From positions 745,601-809,600 of the forward strand of contig NZ_SNYC01000003.1 of NCBI RefSeq assembly GCF_004362715.1: a stretch of 64,000 nucleotides of DNA, read 5' to 3'. This document shows, piece by piece, positions 18,501-26,739 of the stretch. Numbering within the stretch: position 1 is the first letter of the stretch; each line of letters opens with the position of its first letter. Under the pieces are notes generated by a model. It was not told where the DNA came from and did no database searches. It saw only the letters and a program-made list of their open reading frames with translations. Both the position numbers and the translations under genes were made by a program. This DNA comes from Pedobacter metabolipauper (GTDB lineage Bacteria; Bacteroidota; Bacteroidia; Sphingobacteriales; Sphingobacteriaceae).

Positions 18501-19074
18501 GCAATCTGAATCCATCATTTGGGACTATGCAGCAGCATACCCTATAGCGAAAGCTTTGAACGCTGTTTATGAAGATATAGCATATACCTCTTTTGAAGCT
18601 GAAGGAAAAGGCAATTGGAATTACACAGGAGTCCCTATTTTATCGACTGCAGCTAGTGGGAATAAGGTTTATCAGTTAACGAGTGGTTCAATGAACAAAT
18701 CCGGATTAACGAGTGGAAGAAAGTATATTGTTAGTTATAAAACTCAAAATGCAACACCATTTGCCATTTCTGGAACGGTTGGAAGTGCTGTTAGCGGCAC
18801 ATTAACAAATGGTTGGTACCATTTTACACACCAGGTTACAGGAGTTACATCTGTTCAATTATCAGGATCTGGTATTATTGATGATGTTCAATTGTTTCCA
18901 GCAGATGCTCAAATGACTACTTATACCTATACTCCGCTACTTGGTATGACAAGTATGACGGATGCAAAAGGTCTGACTACCTATTATGAATATGATGAAT
19001 TTCAACGATTAAAAAGTATTAAAGATCAAAACCTGAATGTCATAAAAAGTTACACTTACCATTATAAACCATAA
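15526..19074 (+). CDS. Secreted SpvB/YD-repeat shell protein A1
   Basis: 1182 aa. A signal peptide (1 to about 27, ending LSAQA) shows export through Sec. The N-terminal region (about 35-110) has PSINIPIYELNIGR, LPIGLSYHAGG and GLGWALNSGGVITRS, which parallels the SpvB/TcB opening (simple-beta domain then GxGWSL). The body is a long run of Tyr/Asp-rich strands like degenerate YD repeats. Near 1020-1130 there is a jelly-roll-like segment (SFEAEGKGNWNYTG to SGIIDDVQLFP), and the end is a true YD repeat (YYEYDEFQRLKSIKD). The partner B1 follows after 7-10 nt. By analogy with TcB/TcC, A1 and B1 may assemble one cocoon; this is inference. It has no toxin tip. Confidence 0.75.
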   Translation: MIQKIKNILILSVALICISNVTELSAQALKRSELYKINQVPPNAASLGKFGEHPVGFYTGTPSINIPIYELNIGRIKLPIGLSYHAGGIKVEEMASSVGLGWALNSGGVITRSIKGMPDEITPPGGMSFLTTNVTVDSMLNKINNSSQGPAVNTMLKSIVGSHLDAQADIFYFNFGSFSGKFMYDQKQAKFLSIPYTKLKIEFNYQSESLSSFTITDENGLVYSFGDQEFSTRGENQSLTTANSWYLTSIFDPASNVYVTFNYETFNVTYATLSTDVHYKGLAFQASAESKQDTYHTLKRLKNIISNQGQILFNYALSRCDVLGDLGLTSIKVLNTDNNVTKDIRLNYDYFYAPGYNAGNLNCNNSLDALNRRLKLLSVDEYPSIGSSSTPLSHRIDYSDITLPSRLSRSQDHWGYFNGQPNLYLYPPLNFSGPYTNEQLPGGNREASPSSSQAGIIQKLTYPTGGYTTFEFENNTSNSLNAPMPSKADGVSLAIESNYSEINFTLLSTCSTSNGSYVTLSKSGLETIEVPSGFPGIVAQIKLVNTDTNVEDILFQLGGDKDVGSMEPNTFLLPNGNYKLILDCTTNPYSSSYAIFQATMIWPECYNLAEVENTNKNVGGLRIYKIKNFDSNNTIIGTKTYKYNKEDNPLLTSGESHFYPTYIRGIGYTENLNAQTILPCIKRYAQSTYPLVSENGKGVGYSNVIELNGEDDSNGYTQYKYTNFSQYDDEQHSDYEVSEPVSFQWLRGLELEKKIFKKNGSQNELVYSMNSEYNTDLIVRKTVKGIRGVYMYDGSPVEMPGEDMSFLGAVYAGWEEYPTYSDFVHLKKTTEKTYTGTSFVENIKTYTYNDRNLMPSIIETRSSDGKIMASVIKYPTDYTVTGATNLKSTSIRNLLELNFISPVIEEFTYKTLANESKLLTAANYYSYRSDLPLVDTVFSLNLPSSPILNYQGIQANATTFSKNTNYRPEIIFEKYNTAFINNNLVQQKRFAGQSESIIWDYAAAYPIAKALNAVYEDIAYTSFEAEGKGNWNYTGVPILSTAASGNKVYQLTSGSMNKSGLTSGRKYIVSYKTQNATPFAISGTVGSAVSGTLTNGWYHFTHQVTGVTSVQLSGSGIIDDVQLFPADAQMTTYTYTPLLGMTSMTDAKGLTTYYEYDEFQRLKSIKDQNLNVIKSYTYHYKP

Positions 19075-19084
19075 GCTCCCGGTG

Positions 19085-22000
19085 ATGAAAAATGAATTAT
19101 TAATACGTAAAATTGTATTGAAAACAATTATAACCGGGTCTTTACTGCTTGGTTCAATTCAAGGATATTCTCAAAATATCAGTTTGTCTGCCTATACTGG
19201 ACAAACTGAAATTAAGGCACCCGGAAGCATAACACTACTACCAGGTTTTCACATTCCTGCAGGAAATAACGTACATATTTTTATTGGCCCAGGGTGCGAG
19301 CTAATTCCCGTTAGTTTTAGCAGCAATCAGAATTATGTATTGACCAATGTATATAAAGTTCCGGGGGTAAACAGTTTAAATCTAAGTACTCCCCGTGCAA
19401 CTTGTGAAGTTAACCAGGTAGTTAGCTACTTTGATGGTTTGGGTCGCCCGACACAAACGGTAAATGTACAGGCAAGTCCGGGTTTTAAGGATCTGGTTCA
19501 GCCATTTGCATATGATGCATTTGGAAGAGAGGCTATCAAGTATCTGCCTTATGCAGATCAAAACAGTAACAATGGAAGTTACAAGACAAATGCAATTGGT
19601 AACCAGGCAACTTTCTTTGCTGCACCTACAGCCGGCGTAGTACAAACTTCGTATGCTTTTAGCCAAACAGTATTTGAGGCATCTCCTTTAAACCGGGTAT
19701 TGGAACAAGGAGCACCGGGTACATCCTGGCAGCTTTCTGCAGGACATACTCTGAAAATCGTTTATGGTACCAACAATACCTTAACGGGTTATGCAACTAC
19801 GGGTTTTGCCGTCCGCCTTTATTCTGCTGTTCCTGTTACTACAGTTGGCGAAGAATATAAAAGGACACTTTCTGGCACTGGTCATTATGCAGCCAATCAA
19901 CTGACGCTTAATATCAGTAAAGATGAAAACTGGGTAACTGGGGATGTTAAGGCAGGCACTATCGAGCAATATACCGATAAAGAAGGGAGGGTAGTCCTTA
20001 AAAGACTTTTTAATAAGACACCTACAAATACGATAGAAGTGCTTTCTACCTATTATGTTTACGATGATCTGGGGAACCTGAGCTTTGTGCTCCCTCCGGG
20101 TGCCAATCCCGATGCTTTGACAGTTCCGGTTCAAACTGCATTGGATAATTTTTGTTATCAATACCGGTACGATGGCAGGGGCAGGGTGATTGAAAAACGA
20201 ATTCCTGGCAAAGATTGGGAGTTAATGGTATATAATAAACTGGATCAAGTGGTTATGATCCAGGATCCTTTACAGCGCGCAAAAAGTCCTCAGGAATGGA
20301 ATTTCTCCAAATACGATGCTTTGGGACGTGTGATTTTAAGCGGACGCTATATAGATGATTTACATAGTAACCAGGCAAATACCAATTACAGGACACAGTT
20401 TCAAAGTATTGCAGAAAGTGTGGGTCAATCAGAAGATAAAGATTATAGCAATGCGGTAACCGGTTCAAGCAACAATGCAATTCCGCAGGGAAGTATTGGC
20501 GACTATTATGCCATCAATTATTACGACGATTACAACATCCTTAACCTTCCTTATAACCAGTCTGCAAATTACAGTACCAAAACCAAGGGACTGCTCACAG
20601 CTACTAAAGTAAAAGTAATTGGAACTGCTGCAGATTACCTTTGGACGGTTAATTATTACGATGAAGAAGGCAGGATTGCTAAGGTTTACCAGCAGCACTA
20701 TATTTCTGGAGCGGTTAATATCGCCAACTATGACGAGATTACCAATACCTACAATTTTGCCGGGGAGCTGACTGCCAGTACTAGGGAGCACAGAAATGGA
20801 TCTGCCGTTACTTCAATAGCGAACAGGTACGAATATGATCATACGGGACGAAAGAAAATTACGTTTGAACGCATCAATAACCAGGCTGAAGTCATATTGA
20901 ACAAACTGGATTATAATGAAATTGGACAGTTATTGAAAAAAGGTTTGCATAGTACCGATAATGGTACTAACTTCATACAAAACAGTACTTATGCATACAA
21001 TGAACGTGGCTGGATGAGTAAGATCAATGACCCTCTAAATATTACTGCCAATAGTGTTTTTGCTATGGAACTCAGCTATGCCAATAAAGCAGACGCTTAT
21101 AACGGAAATATAGGGTCAATCAGCTGGCAGACCAAAGTTCCGGCAGGATTGGGGCTTACTCAACAGCTTCAAAGTTTCGTTTATGATTACGATAAGCTTA
21201 ACCGCTTAAAAAAAGCAGGATATACAACCTCTGGAACAGTTGATAAATTTAATGAGGAACTGGCTTATGACGTGATGGGCAACATCAGTTCGTTAAAACG
21301 TAAGAATGTAGTTTCCAGTACCGTTTATTTAAATAATTTCAGTTATAATTATGAATTCGTTACAGGTATAAAAGGAAACCAACTAAAGACGGTTACAGAT
21401 GCGGGTACTGCTGCTCAAACCAGTTCCTACACCTATGATGTAAATGGAAACCAGAAAACAGACAGCAGAAAGGGGATCAGTATTGCTTACAATTACTTGA
21501 ATCTCCCGCAAACTGTGAGTAAAGCCAGTACCAATGAATCGATAAATTATGTTTATGATGGGTCCGGGAGAAAACTTAAGAAAGTATCTGGTGGCAATAC
21601 CCGTGACTACATCGGTGGCATAGAATATAATAATGGAGTAATAGAGTTTATTCAAACTGAGGATGGCAGGGCAGTTCCGGGTACTACTTACAGTTATGAA
21701 TATATGCTGAAAGATCATTTGGGAAATATAAGGGCCACAGTAAAACAGAATGGGGATATTATCCAGGTTCAGGATTACTATGCTTTTGGGATGGAGATGA
21801 ATGCGAATAATACAGTTACTCCAAGTCCCAATAATCAGTATAAGTATAATGGGAAAGAGAAACAGGCAGAACTTGGTTTGGACCAGTTAGATTACGGGGC
21901 TAGGTTCTATGACCCGGCGATTGGCAGGTGGAATGTGATTGATCCGTTGGCGGAGAAGATGAGAAGGCATAGTCCTTATAATTATGCGTTTAGTAATCCT

Positions 22001-22603
22001 ATTAGATTTATAGATCCAGATGGAATGATGCCACTTGATAAACCTACTAAAAAAGAGCTTAAGCAACTAGCTGGAACAACTGCAGGTGGAATAATTGGCG
22101 GAGCTCTAGCTGCTGGAGGTACAGTAGCATTGGCCGGAACGAGCACAGTTGTTGGTGCACCAGCAGGATGGATTGTAGGTGGAGGAATTGTAGTTGGTGG
22201 TTTAATAGGTGGGAGTGCTGTATATTTGTGGGATACTCTTCATAGTGAATCAAGTGATGCTGGAGAGTCTCCAACTAAAAATGAAAAATTACGAGGAACA
22301 GCAGAAATTGGTCAAGAAGCACATCGTCAAATCCAGAAGGAGTTGAAAGAAGCAAATCCAGATACGGAAGTTGAAGTTACAATTCAATTAGAGGATAGAA
22401 AAGTTCGTAAAGATGTAGTTCTTCCAGATGGGACTGTTGGTATCATTAAACCAGATACTGAATCAGGAAAGAAATCAGCAGAAAAACGAGATCTGTTAAT
22501 GAAGAAGAATAATTACAAAACTGAAGTTTTCTTATATGATCCTACAAGTGCAAAATGGCAACCTAATTCTCCAAGCTATATAGGTCCTAAAACAAAAAAA
22601 TAG
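19085..22603 (+). CDS. Secreted DUF6443/RHS protein B1 with C-terminal toxin candidate
   Basis: 1172 aa from ATG 19085 (a GTG at 19082 adds one residue). Parts in order: signal peptide (ending GYSQN), a short SITLLPGFHIPAG strand domain, DUF6443-like start (YFDGLGRPTQTV, about 115), many YD repeats (YRYDGRGRVIEKRIPG and others), and the RHS-associated core (LKDHLGNIRA, YKYNGKEKQ, YGARFYDPAIGRW, ending FIDPDGM at about 978). The variable tip (about 980-1172) has a Gly-rich hydrophobic stretch, then GQEAHRQIQ, RKDVVLPDGTVGIIKPDT and TEVFLYDP, resembling a PD-(D/E)XK restriction-endonuclease-fold toxin. The tip assignment is tentative: the usual acidic residue before xK is not clear. The immunity candidate starts 2 nt later. 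Confidence 0.85.
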   Translation: MKNELLIRKIVLKTIITGSLLLGSIQGYSQNISLSAYTGQTEIKAPGSITLLPGFHIPAGNNVHIFIGPGCELIPVSFSSNQNYVLTNVYKVPGVNSLNLSTPRATCEVNQVVSYFDGLGRPTQTVNVQASPGFKDLVQPFAYDAFGREAIKYLPYADQNSNNGSYKTNAIGNQATFFAAPTAGVVQTSYAFSQTVFEASPLNRVLEQGAPGTSWQLSAGHTLKIVYGTNNTLTGYATTGFAVRLYSAVPVTTVGEEYKRTLSGTGHYAANQLTLNISKDENWVTGDVKAGTIEQYTDKEGRVVLKRLFNKTPTNTIEVLSTYYVYDDLGNLSFVLPPGANPDALTVPVQTALDNFCYQYRYDGRGRVIEKRIPGKDWELMVYNKLDQVVMIQDPLQRAKSPQEWNFSKYDALGRVILSGRYIDDLHSNQANTNYRTQFQSIAESVGQSEDKDYSNAVTGSSNNAIPQGSIGDYYAINYYDDYNILNLPYNQSANYSTKTKGLLTATKVKVIGTAADYLWTVNYYDEEGRIAKVYQQHYISGAVNIANYDEITNTYNFAGELTASTREHRNGSAVTSIANRYEYDHTGRKKITFERINNQAEVILNKLDYNEIGQLLKKGLHSTDNGTNFIQNSTYAYNERGWMSKINDPLNITANSVFAMELSYANKADAYNGNIGSISWQTKVPAGLGLTQQLQSFVYDYDKLNRLKKAGYTTSGTVDKFNEELAYDVMGNISSLKRKNVVSSTVYLNNFSYNYEFVTGIKGNQLKTVTDAGTAAQTSSYTYDVNGNQKTDSRKGISIAYNYLNLPQTVSKASTNESINYVYDGSGRKLKKVSGGNTRDYIGGIEYNNGVIEFIQTEDGRAVPGTTYSYEYMLKDHLGNIRATVKQNGDIIQVQDYYAFGMEMNANNTVTPSPNNQYKYNGKEKQAELGLDQLDYGARFYDPAIGRWNVIDPLAEKMRRHSPYNYAFSNPIRFIDPDGMMPLDKPTKKELKQLAGTTAGGIIGGALAAGGTVALAGTSTVVGAPAGWIVGGGIVVGGLIGGSAVYLWDTLHSESSDAGESPTKNEKLRGTAEIGQEAHRQIQKELKEANPDTEVEVTIQLEDRKVRKDVVLPDGTVGIIKPDTESGKKSAEKRDLLMKKNNYKTEVFLYDPTSAKWQPNSPSYIGPKTKK

Positions 22604-22605
22604 TT

Positions 22606-23313
22606 ATGAAATTAAGTAAAGCAAAGTTAATAAAAGAGACAAAAGATGAATTGAATAAACTTGGTTATCAGGAAATGAAAGATAAGTTTATTGGCGCAGA
22701 CGGCTTATTTGCTAAATTATTGGAAAATGATCTGTTTTTAACATTGGGATTTACAATATCTAATCTTTACGAAGCTAGGTTTACTGCATCTTTTTATCTT
22801 TCAAAAACAACAATCTGGGCAGCTTTATGGGGTGATATTCCTAGGGATTGTTACAAAAGAATTGGACATTTCTTGACGAGAGATGAACGGAAGATGCTTT
22901 TAAAGAATGAAGACGGGAATACAAGTGATGTTTGGTGGAATTATAACGATGACTCTATTGAAAGTTTCATTACTGCAATTAAAATTACAGAACAGAGATT
23001 CTTGAGTCAACCAGGTATATTAGATAAAATTGAAAGCAGTTCAATCGTATATAAACTTCAGTCCTTATCAAAGGAAGTAATTAGAAAATATTTAAATATA
23101 CAATCAGAAAACCTAGTTTATGATTTCACTTCAAGAAAGAAAGTTGATATTGATGTTGAATGGTTTGAATTAGCTGAAGAAGTATTAATCGAAAGGAATG
23201 AGATAGTAAATCCATATACAATTAATAGATTAGCTGCTGATGCCTGGAGACAAAATTATCTCAGAAATTTACAGTCTACTAATACCATTCACTTAGAAAA
23301 TGGACCAAAGTAA
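22606..23313 (+). CDS. Candidate immunity protein for B1 tip
   Basis: 235 aa, unrecognised. There is no signal peptide and no membrane span, consistent with a cytosolic protein. It is rich in K, E and N with helical character and contains WAALWGDIPRDCYKRIGHF and DVWWNYNDD, which I cannot match to a family. The reason for the call is position: it lies 2 nt after a polymorphic RHS toxin tip, on the same strand, in a markedly AT-rich stretch like that of the tip, and is the last gene before a large palindrome. Immunity genes in RHS loci are typically placed exactly so. The function is inferred from context only. Confidence 0.6.
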   Translation: MKLSKAKLIKETKDELNKLGYQEMKDKFIGADGLFAKLLENDLFLTLGFTISNLYEARFTASFYLSKTTIWAALWGDIPRDCYKRIGHFLTRDERKMLLKNEDGNTSDVWWNYNDDSIESFITAIKITEQRFLSQPGILDKIESSSIVYKLQSLSKEVIRKYLNIQSENLVYDFTSRKKVDIDVEWFELAEEVLIERNEIVNPYTINRLAADAWRQNYLRNLQSTNTIHLENGPK

Positions 23314-23368
23314 ATGTATTTTAAATTGTCAAAACTGGAATAATTGAATATAGCTCGTAACATTACTG

Positions 23369-23427
23369 ATTAACGGTTAAAATATAAAGGGAAGAATAAT
23401 TCTTCCCTTTATATTTTAACCGTTAAT
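23369..23427. terminator. 59-nt near-perfect palindrome, probable bidirectional terminator
   Basis: The left arm (23369-23397) and right arm (23399-23427) are 29-bp perfect inverted copies around one central A at 23398. The arm starts ATTAACGGTTAAAATAT and has a GGGAAGAAT end at the apex. Transcribed either way it would form a very long hairpin. It separates the RHS/fibre operon from the T2SS-like operon that starts 32 nt further on. There is no strong T run, so it may work as a transcript-end structure rather than a classical intrinsic terminator. Confidence 0.75.
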
Positions 23428-23458
23428 TTGTTTAAATTAGCCCATATTTATTTGCTAT

Positions 23459-24421
23459 ATGCGCTCTATGATAAACCTCAAAAATACAATCCCAACAGCT
23501 GCAGCACTTTTCTTATTCTCCCTGCTTGGCTGTAGTGAATTTATTGAACCTAATATTGAAAAAAGAGAGGTCGTGTTACTTGCTCCGGCAAACGCGTCTG
23601 AAAGCAACCAATACAGCCAGACATTCTGGTGGGAAGAGGTTGAAGATGCCTTACAATACCGCCTGCAAGTAGTTGCACCAAATTTCGTGAACACATCACG
23701 CTTAATCCTGGATACCGTAATTAAGACCAACAAATTCAACTATACCCTAGATCCAGGAAATTATGAATGGCGTATCCGCGCAGAGAATGGAAGCAGTCAG
23801 TCGCCATACAAAACAGCTTCTTTTGTCATTCAGCCAAGTACCATTGAAGAACAGCAGATCCAATTGCAATCTCCAGCCAATAGATTGGTGACCAATCAAT
23901 CCAGCACGGTATTTTCCTGGCTTAAGCTATTTGGTGCCGATAAATACCGCATCCAAATTGATACGGCAAACTTTGAAGATGGCAATGTGCTGTTTTTAGA
24001 CAAAACCACGCCCAACCTGGAATATACCGTGGCATTTACCAAAGATAAAGTATATCGCTGGCGGGTTAAAGCGGAGAATGCAACAATGGAGTCCAAATGG
24101 TCGGTGATCCAAACCATTACTTTCGACAAAACGCCTCCGGGAGAGGTTTTTCCTGCTTCGCCAACCGATCAACAGTCTGTCGCCAGAAATCCCACCCTAA
24201 GCTGGGAAGCAACTGCTGATGCTAAAAAATACCAGCTTTATATTTTTAAAAGTGATGGCACGTCAATTTATAGTCCTACTTTTCCGGTAACAGTAACCGG
24301 GTTAAGCTATGTATTTACAGAAGGTAAAAGCGGCGAAAGTGTAACCTGGCAGGTAAGAGCCATTGACGAAGCTGGAAATGCAGGAACATTTAGCAAAATA
24401 AGAGGTTTTTCAATTCAATAG
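23459..24421 (+). CDS. Lipoprotein with three FN3/Ig-like repeats
   Basis: 320 aa. The N-terminus has a lipobox (LFLFSLLGC), so it is a lipoprotein, probably outer membrane. Three repeats of about 95 aa follow; each has a LxxPAN/P..Q opening, a Trp (FWWEEVEDALQYRLQV, FSWLKLFGADKYRIQI, LSWEATADAKKYQLYI) and a YEWRIRAEN / YRWRVKAEN / VTWQVRAID block, which is the fibronectin-type III pattern. It is the first gene of the T2SS-like operon, with the next gene 2 nt downstream. It could be a surface or pilotin-like partner of the secretin, but that is only context. The start could also be the ATG four codons into the frame. Confidence 0.75.
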   Translation: MRSMINLKNTIPTAAALFLFSLLGCSEFIEPNIEKREVVLLAPANASESNQYSQTFWWEEVEDALQYRLQVVAPNFVNTSRLILDTVIKTNKFNYTLDPGNYEWRIRAENGSSQSPYKTASFVIQPSTIEEQQIQLQSPANRLVTNQSSTVFSWLKLFGADKYRIQIDTANFEDGNVLFLDKTTPNLEYTVAFTKDKVYRWRVKAENATMESKWSVIQTITFDKTPPGEVFPASPTDQQSVARNPTLSWEATADAKKYQLYIFKSDGTSIYSPTFPVTVTGLSYVFTEGKSGESVTWQVRAIDEAGNAGTFSKIRGFSIQ

Positions 24422-24423
24422 TC

Positions 24424-24924
24424 ATGGAGCCGGTTAAGAATAAAAAGCTTACCTATCTATTGATTTGTGCCGTGGCAGCGGTTTGGGGAATTGTGCTGTA
24501 TCGTATATTTTTCAATGAGCCGGAAGAGGATTATACCATAAAAAACAATACAGCCAAAATTGAGCGCGAGCCTTATGATCAATTCCTTGTTAATAATGAC
24601 ACGTTTAAACTGGCAGTGAACTATAGAGATCCATTTTTGGATAAAAATTATGCAGCACCTGAACCAGTGGTCAAGGCAGCTACTCCATCGGCCAGCAACT
24701 TTAACCCACCGCCAATGCCGGGAATGGTGGATTGGAGCAGCATCAAATATTCGGGTTACATCGTTAACCCAACCACAAAGAAACTGGTTTCTATTGTCAT
24801 TGTAAACGGCAGAGAGCATATGATTGAAGAGGGTGGAACCTTTGACGGTCTTAAGCTGTTAAAAAATAAGAAAGATTCAATATTGGTAAGCTGGCAGGGT
24901 CAGCAGAAATACATTAAACAATGA
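24424..24924 (+). CDS. GspC/PilP-like inner-membrane protein
   Basis: 166 aa, bitopic: one membrane span (about 10-30), a flexible acidic and Pro-rich linker (about 70-105, with PPPMPGMVDW), and a small beta domain (about 105-166) with IKYSGYIVN, KLVSIVIVNGREHMIEEG and ILVSWQGQQKYI. This is the layout of GspC or PilP, whose HR domain links the inner-membrane platform to the secretin. Identity is by layout and position in an operon with secretin, ATPase and pseudopilins, not by strong similarity. It overlaps the next gene by 4 bp (ATGA). Confidence 0.6.
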   Translation: MEPVKNKKLTYLLICAVAAVWGIVLYRIFFNEPEEDYTIKNNTAKIEREPYDQFLVNNDTFKLAVNYRDPFLDKNYAAPEPVVKAATPSASNFNPPPMPGMVDWSSIKYSGYIVNPTTKKLVSIVIVNGREHMIEEGGTFDGLKLLKNKKDSILVSWQGQQKYIKQ

Positions 24925-25499
24925 TCAAATTCAATTTACGCTTCTATATCGTTTTAATCGCGAACATACTGGTGTGCAGTACCGTTTTTGGGCAATTTGC
25001 AACCAAAGATCTATTGACCCATAAGGTAATGATTACCCATCCGGACCATACTGAAGTTACTTTTATTGAGCCGGTAAAAAAACAGAAAATATACGATGAT
25101 AAATACTATTACTGGTATTCATCCAATCAGATCAACATGACCCAGGGTGGCTATAGTGGTTCTCTATTGAATGGAGATTACAAAGATTTTCACCAGAACA
25201 AAAACTTAAAAGTATCTGGTAAATTTAAAGCCGGATTAAAAAATGACATTTGGAACTTATGGAATGAACAGGGAATACTACTTGATAGCTATTCCTGGCG
25301 CAAAGGGAAAAAGAGCGGCAACTACTCCAAATACGATTCTACAGGAAGAACCATTGAAACCGGCAAATACTGCAACAACCTGCTTCAGGGTAAACAAACG
25401 ATAGTGGAGGGCGACAGTATCAGGGTGATCTATTATAAAAAGGGAAAGGTAAAAGAACATAAATCATTCCTGCCTAAATTTATCAGGGACATCTTCTAA
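24921..25499 (+). CDS. Exported protein with MORN-like/YwqK-type repeats
   Basis: 192 aa with a signal peptide ending VFGQ. The C-terminal half carries repeats of about 20 residues with G-x-W and Y/K patterns (GDYKDFHQNKNLKVSGKF, NDIWNLWNEQGILLDSYS, SGNYSKYDSTGRTIETGKY), as in the MORN-variant (YwqK) family. Such proteins are frequent in Bacteroidota and of unknown role. Here it is inside the T2SS-like operon (4-bp overlap before, 4-nt gap after), so it may be a periplasmic or outer-membrane accessory. No enzymatic motif is seen. Confidence 0.65.
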   Translation: MIKFNLRFYIVLIANILVCSTVFGQFATKDLLTHKVMITHPDHTEVTFIEPVKKQKIYDDKYYYWYSSNQINMTQGGYSGSLLNGDYKDFHQNKNLKVSGKFKAGLKNDIWNLWNEQGILLDSYSWRKGKKSGNYSKYDSTGRTIETGKYCNNLLQGKQTIVEGDSIRVIYYKKGKVKEHKSFLPKFIRDIF

Positions 25500-25503
25500 C
25501 CCT

Positions 25504-26739
25504 ATGGTTAAAGCAGCTGCGCTATACATTGTTATCGTCATTTCGTTACTCATTGCAGTGATCTCCGCATCTTTGCTCACCGTCGCTTTTTATTACCGGC
25601 TGGAGGTTCAGAAAAAAGCCCGAATGGACAAGCTGCTGGAAAATGTACAGTCAGGTACTGCTATCATGCTCTCGGAAGGCTTTACAAAGTATGATGAAGA
25701 ACTTATCCTTGATCTGTATGGTGATGAGAAAGACAGTGTAATCCTCAGCAAAACCAAATGGGGCGTTTTTGACCAGTTTGCATTAAAAACGTTTGAATTG
25801 AAAGATACGATTAAACGGTCTTTCTTCAGCGGCACTATTTTTACAGATCAAAATGCAATTTATCTGGCCGATGAAGACCGCCCCATATCAGTAAGCGGTA
25901 AAACAACAATTACCGGAAACGGACAATTGCCCAAAGCCGGATTGAAACAGGCTTATGTAGACGGAACGCCTTACCTGGGCAAAGAAATGATCTATGGAAC
26001 AATCTCCGACAGCGGGAGGGATCTGCCGCCATTGGATGAGACTGCCATTAAAAAAATACGTCTGTACCTGGATTCTTCCGGTGGACTGGATTTTAACATC
26101 AAAGATTCCGTTTCGAACTCCTTTCAAAACAAAGAACTGATCTATCACCTTGCTGATCTTCAGAAAATAGGAGCCGTTAAAGTGAGCGGAAAGATCATCC
26201 TGATCTCTGATACCACCATCAACATCAATGCGGATACCAGGCTGGAAGACGTTCAGGTGTATGCACCTGCCATAGTTGTAGAATCTGGTTTTAAAGGTTC
26301 CTGCCAGCTGTTTGCAACAGACTCCATCGCCATTGGCAAGGATTGTGTGTTTGAATACCCGTCCTTTGCCGGCGTTTTTAAACCGGAAGATGGTAAAATG
26401 CAGTCTAAAGTGAGTCTGGGTGAAGGAAGTAAATTCTCCGGGATCTTACTGAGCTATGAAAATAAACGGAGCGACCTGCAAACGATGGTTTCCTTAGGAA
26501 AAAACTGCCTGGTTAACGGGGAGATATATGCTACGGGTTACATCAAACTTGAACGCGACATCACCATTCAGGGTAAGGTATCTGCCAAGCGTTTTATGCT
26601 GCAAACCCCGCAAACGCTTTATGAAAATTATCTGATCGATCTGGTGCTCAACAGGAAAATATTGAGCAAATATTACCTTAGTTCTACGATCTTTAAGAGA
26701 GAAAAACAAGAACAAAAAATCTTAAAATGGCTTCATTAA
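25504..26739 (+). CDS. GspK/PilX-like protein of the secretion operon
   Basis: 411 aa. The N-terminus, a short MVKA leader then about 25 hydrophobic residues, has the form of a prepilin signal without the Glu at +5. In the T2SS the minor pseudopilin GspK is the one that lacks Glu5, so the resemblance is meaningful. The long soluble part (about 40-380) has a right-handed beta-helix or bactofilin-like run (VSGKTTITGNGQLPKAG, ISDTTININADTR, NCLVNGEIYATGYIKLERD). I see no GspK-specific catalytic or metal motif. It overlaps the next pseudopilin gene by 13 bp. Confidence 0.6.
   Translation: MVKAAALYIVIVISLLIAVISASLLTVAFYYRLEVQKKARMDKLLENVQSGTAIMLSEGFTKYDEELILDLYGDEKDSVILSKTKWGVFDQFALKTFELKDTIKRSFFSGTIFTDQNAIYLADEDRPISVSGKTTITGNGQLPKAGLKQAYVDGTPYLGKEMIYGTISDSGRDLPPLDETAIKKIRLYLDSSGGLDFNIKDSVSNSFQNKELIYHLADLQKIGAVKVSGKIILISDTTININADTRLEDVQVYAPAIVVESGFKGSCQLFATDSIAIGKDCVFEYPSFAGVFKPEDGKMQSKVSLGEGSKFSGILLSYENKRSDLQTMVSLGKNCLVNGEIYATGYIKLERDITIQGKVSAKRFMLQTPQTLYENYLIDLVLNRKILSKYYLSSTIFKREKQEQKILKWLH

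Noticed and set aside
8748-23313. Prophage carrying fibres
   Set aside because: There are no capsid, portal, terminase or integrase genes near; only fibre-like proteins with signal peptides, which phage fibres lack.
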